From NCBI GenBank assembly GCA_031364965.1, contig JANLXF010000114.1:1-7523 (forward strand): DNA of 7,523 bases, given 5' to 3'. How positions within the stretch are numbered: the stretch's first letter is position 1; every line of letters begins with the position of its first letter. Positions 1 through 5,137 of the stretch are shown piece after piece. Source of the DNA: JAOUEA01 sp031364965 (GTDB lineage Bacteria; Actinomycetota; UBA4738; HRBIN12). The translations under genes and the position numbers were made by a program. The notes beneath the pieces are model-generated. The model saw only the letters and a program-made list of their open reading frames with translations. It was not told where the DNA came from and searched no databases.

Positions 1-584
1 AGGATACAGGCCTCGATCATCGCCTCGGCGAGCAGGAAGAAGTACGCGGGTCCGCTGCCCGAGGTGGCCGTCACCGCGTCGAGGTGCTTCTCCTCGAGAC
101 GGAGCACCTTGCCCACGTAGCCGAGCAGCTCCTCGGTGAGCACCAGGTGCGCCTCGGTCGCGGTGGAACCGGCCGAGATCACCGACATCGCCTCGTCGAC
201 CATGACCGGCACGTTCGACATCACGCGGACGACGGGCACGATGTCGGGGAGGTGCATCTCGACGAACGAGGTGCGCACGCCCGCTGCGAAGCTGATCACG
301 AGGTCGTCGGCCGACACGTGCGACCGGATCTGGCCGAGGAGCGTCTCGATGTCTTGCGGCTTGGCCATCAGGACGAGCACGTCGGCCCACTGGGCGGCTT
401 CGGCGTTGTCCATGGTGGCCGTGATGCCGTACTTCCCGGCGAGCTCGAGGGCGCGCTCCTCCCGCCGATTCGTCACCATGATCTCGTCGGCGCGGCGCCC
501 CCCGCTGCGGATCAGCCCCGAGATCAATGCCTCGCCCATCTTGCCGCCGCCCAAGATGGCGACCCGGCGCGTGTCGACCGTCAT
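1..584 (-). CDS. proC: Pyrroline-5-carboxylate reductase, N-terminal part (runs off the window)
   Basis: The product reduces 1-pyrroline-5-carboxylate to proline with NAD(P)H, the last step of proline synthesis, in the cytoplasm. Only the first 194 residues are present; the C-terminal dimerisation domain lies beyond base 1 (the family is usually about 270 residues). Seen: a Rossmann nucleotide-binding start at residues 8-19 (VAILGGGKMGEA), then VLMAKPQ, ISFAAGV, the substrate-region stretch VRVMSNVPVMVDEAMSVIS, and the family signature TATSGSGPAYFFLLAEAM near the cut. The common MPN of this family is MSN here. The start is the ATG at 582-584; the protein reads in phase from there, and no Shine-Dalgarno precedes it. 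The tetR stop lies 33 nt upstream, so the two may share a transcript, although proC has its own candidate -10. The family call is secure. Confidence 0.95.
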   Translation of the reverse strand, partial: MTVDTRRVAILGGGKMGEALISGLIRSGGRRADEIMVTNRREERALELAGKYGITATMDNAEAAQWADVLVLMAKPQDIETLLGQIRSHVSADDLVISFAAGVRTSFVEMHLPDIVPVVRVMSNVPVMVDEAMSVISAGSTATEAHLVLTEELLGYVGKVLRLEEKHLDAVTATSGSGPAYFFLLAEAMIEACI

Positions 585-590
585 CAGGTC

Positions 591-596
591 AGCGTA
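591..596 (-). promoter_or_regulatory. Candidate -10 (TACGCT) of a leaderless proC promoter
   Basis: On the minus strand TACGCT fits TAnnnT and ends 6 nt before the proC ATG, which places the expected transcription start on or next to the ATG. No Shine-Dalgarno lies between. No convincing -35 is visible, although TGACGT sits about 18 nt upstream. The same hexamer at the same spacing precedes the asparaginase gene. Confidence 0.35.
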
Positions 597-617
597 CCGC
601 GCACAGCGGGGCCGACG

Positions 618-1280
618 TCACTCGGCACGCGGCACATCCGGCGGCGGCGCCGCGATCCCGTCACGCAGGATCTCGAGGAACTCCTTGATCCGCATGCCTC
701 GGCGCTCGGGCTTGCGATGGATCAAGCCGGGGTCGAGGTCCTCGGACGCGAGGGCGTCTTGGAAGCGTTCGGCGAGCCAGTCGAGCATCGAGGCGATCAT
801 CTCCACGTCGACGTCTTCGCGCAGCTCCCCGCGGCGCACGCCGTACTCGACGAACTCGAGCGTGCCGTACGGGTCCTCGCTCCGCATGAAGCGGTCGATC
901 GGGCGCCGCAGGCCGAGCCCGGTGTCGTACCGGCCGATCATCGCGACCCGATTGGGGACCCAGTCGTCGGCGATGAACTGCTCCGTGCGCTCGAGCCAAT
1001 AGTCGAGCGTGGCCCAGAACCCCTCCTCGACCACGTCGGTGGGGGCGTCGAGCCACGCCGGGAGCCGCGAGACCGCCGCCTGGTAGGCCTCGAGGAAGAG
1101 TCCCTCCTTCGAGCCGAAGTCCAAGAAGACCGTGCCCTTGGCGACCCCGACCTCCGAGGCGATGTCCTCGACGCGTCCGCCGCGATAGCCGTGCTCGGCG
1201 AAGTGCCGCATCGCGGCCTCGATGATCCGCTCTCGGCGGGCTTCCGCCTCGACGGCGCGCTTGGTCCGACCCTCAGCCAT
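618..1280 (-). CDS. TetR/AcrR-family transcriptional regulator
   Basis: A 220-residue one-component regulator, a typical TetR-family length. The N-terminus (residues 16-70) is a classic TetR DNA-binding domain: RRERIIEAAMRHFAEHGYRGG, then a helix-turn-helix at about 37-56 (VEDIASEVGVAKGTVFLDFG), then SKEGLFLEAY. The C-terminal two thirds should be the helical ligand-binding and dimerisation domain; its sequence gives no clue to the ligand. Neighbours are proC, 33 nt downstream, and a long structured gap upstream. Such regulators often act on their own or adjacent genes, but no target is evident here and no efflux or catabolic gene adjoins it. The ATG at 1278-1280 has no Shine-Dalgarno, but a TAnnnT hexamer lies 7 nt before it, suggesting leaderless translation. 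The family call is sure; the function is unknown. Confidence 0.93.
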   Translation of the reverse strand: MAEGRTKRAVEAEARRERIIEAAMRHFAEHGYRGGRVEDIASEVGVAKGTVFLDFGSKEGLFLEAYQAAVSRLPAWLDAPTDVVEEGFWATLDYWLERTEQFIADDWVPNRVAMIGRYDTGLGLRRPIDRFMRSEDPYGTLEFVEYGVRRGELREDVDVEMIASMLDWLAERFQDALASEDLDPGLIHRKPERRGMRIKEFLEILRDGIAAPPPDVPRAE

Positions 1281-1287
1281 CGCCGGG

Positions 1288-1293
1288 ACGGTA
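1288..1293 (-). promoter_or_regulatory. Candidate -10 (TACCGT) of a leaderless tetR promoter
   Basis: TACCGT on the minus strand fits TAnnnT and ends 7 nt before the tetR ATG, the spacing expected when transcription begins at the start codon. There is no -35-like hexamer and no Shine-Dalgarno. It lies about 70 nt beyond the terminator-like structure at 1360-1433, so it could give tetR independent expression. Confidence 0.35.
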
Positions 1294-1359
1294 GCCGAAT
1301 CCGGGGGCTCCCGCGCGGAACCGAGGGACGGTGTCCGGGAGGCATGCCCGAGGACCGGG

Positions 1360-1433
1360 AAAAGAAAGAACCCGAGGGACCTTCGGCTCGCCGGAAGCCG
1401 AAGCTCCCAGCCACCGTCGGCCCCTCGGGCTCT
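1360..1433 (-). terminator. Intrinsic terminator-like stem with U-rich tail
   Basis: On the minus strand bases 1433-1419 pair with 1381-1367 over 15 consecutive positions (13 Watson-Crick, two G-U). They enclose a second 9-bp hairpin (1411-1403 with 1398-1390) capped by C(UUCG)G. The stem is followed directly by UUCUUUU (1366-1360), one of the very few U-rich stretches in the window. The G-U pairs would be A-C mismatches on the plus strand, so it should act on minus-strand transcripts. It ends either the candidate RNA that starts near 1740 or read-through from mshA. Confidence 0.6.
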
Positions 1434-1496
1434 GGTGCCCCAAGCAACCTCCGCGTCCGCCGCGTCGGTTGCCGAACCGGCCCCAGCGGCGGTTCA

Positions 1497-1549
1497 CCTT
1501 GCGGCGCTCCGGCCGCCTGTCCCCCGATGGATCGCCTTGCGGCGCTCCG
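1497..1549. repeat. Two copies of a 15-bp direct repeat
   Basis: CCTTGCGGCGCTCCG occurs at 1497-1511 and again at 1535-1549, 38 bp apart. A partial third copy (TCACCTTGCGGC) is found at 1494-1505 and 1676-1687. On the minus strand each copy carries the CCGCAAGG core that folds into a GCAA tetraloop hairpin, so the repetition may reflect repeated RNA hairpins. Confidence 0.6.
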
Positions 1550-1588
1550 TCCGAGGACGGGCTCCCTTTCCGGCTCCCCCGGGGGGGC

Positions 1589-1614
1589 GCCGTTCCGGGC
1601 GGCCGTTCCGGCCT
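1589..1614. repeat. Short tandem repeat, period 13
   Basis: GCCGTTCCGG is present at 1589-1598 and at 1602-1611, exactly 13 bp apart, directly after a CCCCCGGGGG palindrome (1576-1585). No function is evident; it adds to the repeat-rich nature of the non-coding stretch. Confidence 0.5.
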
Positions 1615-1684
1615 CGCGGCCTTCCCGACCCGGGCCCGATCCGGTCTTGCGACCTTCCTGGGCCTTCGCTCCGGGTCACCTTGC

Positions 1685-1761
1685 GGCTTCCCTTCGCGCG
1701 TTCGGCTCGTTCGCGTCGATCGCATCGACTGCTTGGAGCGAGCCGAACGATAGGGGAAGCC
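1685..1761. repeat. 77-bp nested inverted repeat
   Basis: Three nested pairs of arms share one centre: an outer GGCTTCCC (1685-1692) with GGGAAGCC (1754-1761), a middle perfect 11-bp pair CGTTCGGCTCG (1699-1709) with CGAGCCGAACG (1739-1749), and an inner GTCGAT (1715-1720) with ATCGAC (1724-1729) around a 3-base loop. The candidate -10 at 1747-1752 lies inside the right arm. It may act as DNA (operator, palindromic insertion remnant) or, if read through from mshA, as an RNA hairpin. Confidence 0.7.
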
Positions 1762-1776
1762 TCCGGCCGCGGTCAA
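1747..1776 (-). promoter_or_regulatory. Sigma70-like promoter facing the non-coding region
   Basis: On the minus strand TTGACC (1776-1771) and TATCGT (1752-1747) are separated by 18 nt. The -35 matches TTGACA at five of six positions and the -10 fits TAnnnT. It is the only place noted here with a good -35 and -10 pair. Predicted initiation is near 1740, about 460 nt before the tetR ATG, so it would serve either a non-coding RNA or a very long tetR leader. Confidence 0.45.
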
Positions 1777-1787
1777 CTCCCTATCTG

Positions 1788-1881
1788 CGCAGGTCAGAGC
1801 ATGAATGCGCAGGTCACAGGGTCGCGGGAAAGAGTGACATTTCCGGCGGTTCCGTGACGACCGTCACATCACCGCAGGTCA
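1788..1881. repeat. Three copies of CGCAGGTCA just downstream of mshA
   Basis: The exact 9-mer CGCAGGTCA is at 1788-1796, 1808-1816 and 1873-1881. The first and third extend to the identical GCAGGTCAGAGC (1789-1800, 1874-1885), and the tail GTCAGAGC is tandemly doubled across the mshA stop (1878-1893). The first two copies are 20 bp apart, about two helical turns. The cluster lies upstream of the -35 at 1771-1776, so a regulator-binding array is possible. Confidence 0.5.
1853..1868 (-). promoter_or_regulatory. CRP-like palindrome
   Basis: On the minus strand the site reads TGTGA-N6-TCACG, one base from the CRP-family consensus TGTGA-N6-TCACA. Its core GTGACG-AC-CGTCAC is a perfect inverted repeat. 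It starts 19 bp beyond the mshA stop and is centred about 120 bp upstream of the predicted start near 1740, farther than usual for CRP activation. A chance match is possible. Confidence 0.3.
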
Positions 1882-1886
1882 GAGCG

Positions 1887-3122
1887 TCAGAGCAGCTCTC
1901 GGTAGACCGACAGAAGCTCGGTCGTCGTGGCGTCCCAGGTGAACCGCAGGGCCTGCCGGGCGGCCTCGGCGCCCATCGCGGCGGCGAGCGAGGGGTCCCG
2001 CAAGATCTCCAGGAGCCGCTCCGCGTGATCCCCTGGGTCGTGCCCCTCCACCAGGAAGCCGGTCTTGCCGTCGTCGACCACGTACCGCAAGCCGCCCACC
2101 GCCGCGGCCACCACCGGCGTGGCGCAGGCTTGCGCCTCGAGGGCCACGCGCCCGAACGACTCGGACCTCGAGGGAACGAGGACGGCGTCGGCCGCGGCGT
2201 AGAAGTCGGCGAGCTTGGCCTGGGGCTGGGGCGGGAACAGCATCACGCGGTCGCTGACACCGAGGGCGCCGGCGAGCTCCATCAACCGGACGAGCTCGGC
2301 CCCGTGGTCGGCCCCGCTCGGGCCGCCGACGATCGCGAGCACGAGATCGGCCGCGGCATCAGGGTCGCGCGCGACGGCCTCGGCCATCGTGCGGACGGCC
2401 ACGTCGGGCCCCTTGTGCGCCTGGAGGCGCCCGACGTACAGAGCGAGCCGGAGCCCCGACAGATGCAGCCGCTCTCGGGCCGCATGCCGATCGCCGGGCA
2501 GGAACAGCGTGTGATCGACGCCGGGCGGCACGATCCTGATGTGCTCGGGATCGGCGCGGTACAACCCCACGAGCTGTGCGGCTTCCGACGGGGTCGGCGC
2601 GAGGATGCGATCGGCGGCGAGGATCACGCGTTGCTCCCCGTCGAGCCGGTTCGCCGGCTCGGGCGCCTCGCCGCGCGCCAGCGAGTAGTTCTTCACCTTG
2701 CCGAGCGTGTGGAACGAGGCGACCAGCGGCGCGTCCCATTCCTCCTTCGCCGCTCGGCCCACCCACCCCGACAGCCAGTAGTGGCTGTGGACGATGTCGT
2801 AGCCGCGGCCGTCTTCGTGCGCGACGCGGAGCACACCACCGAGGAACTCGGGGAGGTAGCGCGGGATCTCGGCCTTGGGGATCGGCAGGCAAGGCCCCGC
2901 CTTCACGCTCACGACCCGGATGCCGGGCGCGATCTCGCGAACGTCGTGCGTCACGCCACCGCGGCACCGCGTGAACAGGTCGACCTCGACCCCCTGGCCG
3001 GCCAGCCGCTCGGCCACCGCGCGGATGTAGACGTTCATGCCGCCGGAGTCGCCGGACCCCGGCTGATCGATCGGCGAGGTGTGGACGGACAGCACCGCCA
3101 CGCGAGGAGATGCCGCGCTCAT
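1887..3122 (-). CDS. mshA: D-inositol-3-phosphate glycosyltransferase (mycothiol synthesis)
   Basis: MshA is a retaining GT4 enzyme of GT-B fold that transfers GlcNAc from UDP-GlcNAc to 1D-myo-inositol 3-phosphate, the first committed step of mycothiol synthesis. The 411 residues are a usual length. Seen: the MshA-specific N-terminus VHTSPIDQPGSGDSGGMNVY (13-32), the acceptor-side VKAG (73-76), HSHYWLSG (112-119) and FHTLGKVKN (138-146), the donor-site GRLQAHKG (231-238) and the E-x7-E motif ESFGRVALE (321-329). Together these separate MshA from generic GT4 enzymes. No mshB, mshC or mshD is in the window. The ATG at 3120-3122 lacks a Shine-Dalgarno but has TAGCAT 7 nt upstream. The asparaginase stop lies 54 nt upstream, behind a GC-rich hairpin, so mshA may be transcribed on its own. 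Confidence 0.95.
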   Translation of the reverse strand: MSAASPRVAVLSVHTSPIDQPGSGDSGGMNVYIRAVAERLAGQGVEVDLFTRCRGGVTHDVREIAPGIRVVSVKAGPCLPIPKAEIPRYLPEFLGGVLRVAHEDGRGYDIVHSHYWLSGWVGRAAKEEWDAPLVASFHTLGKVKNYSLARGEAPEPANRLDGEQRVILAADRILAPTPSEAAQLVGLYRADPEHIRIVPPGVDHTLFLPGDRHAARERLHLSGLRLALYVGRLQAHKGPDVAVRTMAEAVARDPDAAADLVLAIVGGPSGADHGAELVRLMELAGALGVSDRVMLFPPQPQAKLADFYAAADAVLVPSRSESFGRVALEAQACATPVVAAAVGGLRYVVDDGKTGFLVEGHDPGDHAERLLEILRDPSLAAAMGAEAARQALRFTWDATTTELLSVYRELL

Positions 3123-3129
3123 GCGACCG

Positions 3130-3135
3130 ATGCTA
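3130..3135 (-). promoter_or_regulatory. Candidate -10 (TAGCAT) of a leaderless mshA promoter
   Basis: TAGCAT fits TAnnnT and ends 7 nt before the mshA ATG; no Shine-Dalgarno follows. Overlapping its upstream edge is a perfect 12-bp palindrome, CGCGAGCTCGCG (3136-3147), which could be an operator or chance in GC-rich DNA. Confidence 0.4.
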
Positions 3136-3151
3136 CGCGAGCTCGCGCGAA

Positions 3152-3170
3152 GGACCGCCTCGGGCGGTCC
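3152..3170 (-). terminator. GC-rich hairpin just after the asparaginase stop
   Basis: GGACCGCC (3152-3159) and GGCGGTCC (3163-3170) form a perfect 8-bp stem with a 3-base loop, 6 nt past the asparaginase stop. It is placed and shaped like a terminator but has no U-rich tail; hairpins of this kind are often proposed as terminators in high-GC actinobacteria. It would part the asparaginase transcript from mshA. Confidence 0.4.
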
Positions 3171-3176
3171 ACAGGC

Positions 3177-4154
3177 TCAGGCCTGTCGCAGCCGGAGATC
3201 GACTTCGAGACGACCCACGGGCTTGCCTGCGCCGAGCACGGGCGGCTCCGCATGGTCCGCGAGGGTCCGGAGCTGGACACCGTCGAGCACGCCCAGCTGA
3301 CGGAGCGTCTCGATCACGAGCGGGCCGGTCGCTCGTTCGCCGCCATCGGCGACCCGCACGGCGACGCCCAGTCCGGCGGGCAGCACCGTGGCGCAGACGA
3401 GGGCTTCGGCACCCCCTTTCACCACGAGCCCCTCCACGGCCGTCATCAGGTCGGTGTCGAGGCTCTCCCTGCCGCCGACGAGATACGGCACCGCCCGCAT
3501 CGCGTCGCTCGCCCGCATCGCGGCCGGGCCGAGATCGCCGAGGCGATCGGGCGCCCCAAGCCTCGCGAACATCGTGGCCATGCCCGACAGGGGCACGCCG
3601 TGCACGGGGACCCCGCACCCGTCGATCCCCACGTGCAGTTCGTCGTGGCCGGTCGCCACCCGCACCGCCGCGAGCACGCGGCGCTGGAGCGGATGGCCCG
3701 GGCTCCGATAGGTCTCGAGGTTCCATCCCCGGCGCACACAGGCGAGCAGCATTGCCGCGTGCTTGCCCGAGCAATTGTGACGGAGGGGCGTCTTCGTCCG
3801 GGCGCGCGCCATGGTCGCCGGGTCGAGTGGCCACCCCGGGGGTGTCCGGAGCGCCTCGACGCCCACGCCGGCGCGCCGCAGCAGCGAGCGGACGGCGGCC
3901 AGGTGGACCCGCTCTCCGTTGTGCGACGCACAGGCGATCGCCACCTGGCGATCCGTCAGGGGCTCGACGCCGATCGCGCTGATCGATACGGCGGCCTGTA
4001 GCGGTTTCGTGCACGAGCGTCCGTACACCGGACGGTCGGCGTCACCCGCGAAGGCGACGAGTCGCCCCTCCGCGTCGCAGACCGCCACGTCGGCGTGGTG
4101 CACCGACTCGACGAGCCCGGAGCGGACGACGCGGACGGAGGGAGCGACGGTCAT
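3177..4154 (-). CDS. L-asparaginase, Rhizobium etli type (COG4448 / asparaginase II family)
   Basis: A 325-residue protein of the family that hydrolyses L-asparagine to aspartate and ammonia but is unrelated to the E. coli type I/II enzymes. Candidate counterparts of the functional residues of the R. etli enzyme are all present: Ser47 and Lys50 in GRSCTKPLQ, Ser77 in ASHNGE, Lys246 in VVKGGAEA (two Ser-Lys pairs), and Cys128, Lys131 and Cys180 in NCSGKHAAM and DGCGVPVHG, matching that enzyme's zinc-binding Cys/Lys/Cys. There is no signal peptide, so it should be cytoplasmic. The frame stays open 58 codons further upstream, but that stretch is arginine and serine-rich, overlaps the HD-GYP gene and is unlike the family; the ATG at 4152-4154 starts where homology begins. 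A TACGCT hexamer sits 6 nt before it. The next gene upstream ends 37 nt away. Family call firm; substrate inferred from the family. Confidence 0.9.
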   Translation of the reverse strand: MTVAPSVRVVRSGLVESVHHADVAVCDAEGRLVAFAGDADRPVYGRSCTKPLQAAVSISAIGVEPLTDRQVAIACASHNGERVHLAAVRSLLRRAGVGVEALRTPPGWPLDPATMARARTKTPLRHNCSGKHAAMLLACVRRGWNLETYRSPGHPLQRRVLAAVRVATGHDELHVGIDGCGVPVHGVPLSGMATMFARLGAPDRLGDLGPAAMRASDAMRAVPYLVGGRESLDTDLMTAVEGLVVKGGAEALVCATVLPAGLGVAVRVADGGERATGPLVIETLRQLGVLDGVQLRTLADHAEPPVLGAGKPVGRLEVDLRLRQA

Positions 4155-4160
4155 CGCGCG

Positions 4161-4166
4161 AGCGTA
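4161..4166 (-). promoter_or_regulatory. Candidate -10 (TACGCT) of a leaderless asparaginase promoter
   Basis: TACGCT ends 6 nt before the asparaginase ATG, the same hexamer and spacing as before proC. Only CG bases lie between, so there is no ribosome-binding site. This supports the ATG at 4152-4154 over the longer reading frame. Confidence 0.35.
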
Positions 4167-4191
4167 ACCCCGTCGCGATGGACGCGGGTGT

Positions 4192-4965
4192 TCAGACCGC
4201 GTACGAGGCCGGGGCGGGCTCGCGCCCCGGCCGTTCCTCGAGGAGATCTCGCTCCTCGAGCAGTCCGAGGAAGGCCTCGACCGCCATCGGATCGAACTGG
4301 GTGCCCGACCCCGCCTCGATCTCGTCAAGCGCTCGATCGAGCGGCAGCGCGCGGCGATACGGGCGGTCGCTCGTCATCGCGTCGAACGAGTCCGCGATCG
4401 AGAAGATCCTCGCCGCGAGCGGGATCTGATCGCCACGGAGCCCGCTCGGGTACCCGGTCCCGTCGAACCACTCGTGGTGGGTTCGCACGATCTCGACCGC
4501 TTCCCCAAGCGGTCCGATCGGCTCGACGATCTGTGCGCCGATCACCGGGTGCGTCCGCATGATCTCCCACTCCGCGGGGGTGAGCGGGCCGGGTTTGCCG
4601 AGCACCTGCTCGGGGATGCCCACCTTCCCGATGTCGTGTAGGAAGAACCCGTATCCGACCTCGGGACGGGCGGCGAGCGCCGGGTCGATCCGCCGCGCGA
4701 GCGCGAGCCCGTAGGTCTGGGTGCGCTCGAGATGGCCCCGCGTGGCGGTGTCCTTGGCCTCGACCACCTGGGCGAGGGACTTCATCGTCGCGACGTACAT
4801 CTCCTGGATGCCCTCGAGCGCTCTGCCGAGTTCGCGGGTCCGTCGACGCTCGGCTGAATACAGCTCCCCAAGCTCGCGGGCGAAGACCACCATCTGCGCG
4901 TGCACCGGCGTGAGGTCGCGATCGCTTTCTTCGGCAGGGGCGGCGTGGCGTTCGTGGCGGGTCAT
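4192..4965 (-). CDS. HD-GYP domain protein, probable c-di-GMP phosphodiesterase
   Basis: HD-GYP enzymes hydrolyse cyclic di-GMP to pGpG or GMP using a di- or tri-iron centre. From the chosen ATG the protein is 257 residues. Residues 22-75 are a charged helix of the kind that links a sensor to the catalytic domain, but no receiver, PAS, GAF or membrane segment precedes it. The catalytic domain (about 60-250) keeps RGHLERT (His78), HDIGKVGIP (His110, Asp111, Lys114), His139, and the defining HHEWFDGTGYP (163-173), followed by ARIFSIADSFDAMTSDRPYR. All signature residues look intact, so activity is likely. The frame is also open to a GTG at 5074-5076 (294 residues), but those extra residues look non-coding; I prefer the ATG at 4963-4965, with GAGGAG 15 nt upstream, a long spacing. 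The RsiG-like gene, a possible c-di-GMP binder, lies directly upstream. Confidence 0.88.
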   Translation of the reverse strand: MTRHERHAAPAEESDRDLTPVHAQMVVFARELGELYSAERRRTRELGRALEGIQEMYVATMKSLAQVVEAKDTATRGHLERTQTYGLALARRIDPALAARPEVGYGFFLHDIGKVGIPEQVLGKPGPLTPAEWEIMRTHPVIGAQIVEPIGPLGEAVEIVRTHHEWFDGTGYPSGLRGDQIPLAARIFSIADSFDAMTSDRPYRRALPLDRALDEIEAGSGTQFDPMAVEAFLGLLEERDLLEERPGREPAPASYAV

Positions 4966-5137
4966 GACCTGGCTCGTGTTCTCCTCGTCCGGGGACTGCA
5001 CTCTCTGCGGTCGTCGGGTCGCCCGCCATCGGACGCGAGGGGGGTTCGTGCCCGAGGAACGCACCACCCGGACCACCCCAACGGCCTAGGCAGCCGCACC
5101 CTCCGGTTCATCCCCCGGGGGAACCACCGTGGGGACG

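Larger units (their letters stand above)
1360..1740 (-). ncRNA. Candidate structured non-coding RNA, family not recognised
   Basis: This stretch between mshA and tetR has no credible gene but is dense in RNA-like structure on the minus strand. It starts where a TTGACC-N18-TATCGT promoter would initiate and ends at a long stem followed by a U-rich tract. Within it are small hairpins closed by GNRA loops: GCC(GCAA)GGU at 1687-1678, GGUC(GCAA)GACC at 1654-1643, GGCC(GCGA)GGCC at 1621-1610, CGCC(GCAA)GGCG at 1544-1533 and CGCC(GCAA)GGUG at 1506-1495, plus a 9-bp C(UUCG)G hairpin at 1411-1390. The second sits at the tip of a nested arm (GACCCG 1677-1672 with 1632-1627; GGCCC 1664-1660 with 1637-1633). 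Imperfect pairs are G-U only on this strand. I see none of the conserved blocks I know from RNase P RNA, tmRNA, SRP RNA or 6S RNA. It could instead be the 3' UTR of mshA or a cluster of genomic hairpin repeats. Confidence 0.42.

Noticed and set aside
1497..1549. CRISPR-like repeat and spacer structure
   Set aside because: Only two 15-bp copies with one 23-bp gap, no further units and no cas genes.
1360..1740. RNase P RNA, tmRNA or SRP RNA as the identity of the structured region
   Set aside because: The size would suit RNase P RNA or tmRNA, but I cannot find the conserved core blocks of RNase P RNA, a tRNA-like end with T-loop and tag frame, or the SRP loop sequence.
1222..1857. Open frames on both strands through the mshA-tetR gap
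   Set aside because: Their products are Arg, Pro, Ser and Gly-rich low-complexity chains without any motif, and several frames are open at once, as expected for GC-rich non-coding DNA.
84..4001. A stop-free plus-strand frame of about 1305 codons running antisense to proC, tetR, mshA and the asparaginase gene
   Set aside because: It is a by-product of GC-rich third positions on the opposite strand. Its product is full of His, Arg, Gly and Pro with no domain, while all four opposite-strand genes have clear conserved motifs.
4155..4328. N-terminal extension of the asparaginase by 58 residues
   Set aside because: It would overlap the HD-GYP gene by about 137 bp, is Arg/Ser-rich, and the family homology and a leaderless-type -10 both point to the ATG at 4152-4154.
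4966..5076. N-terminal extension of the HD-GYP protein to a GTG (294 residues)
   Set aside because: The 37 extra residues are Arg/Pro-rich and resemble translated spacer; no ribosome-binding site or -10 sits before the GTG. The ATG is preferred, though its Shine-Dalgarno is distant, so this is not fully excluded.
5105..5125. Hairpin GGTTC/GAACC around CCCCCGGGGG after the RsiG-like gene, as a terminator
   Set aside because: Only five outer pairs with an asymmetric bulge, and no U-rich tail on the minus strand; too weak to call.
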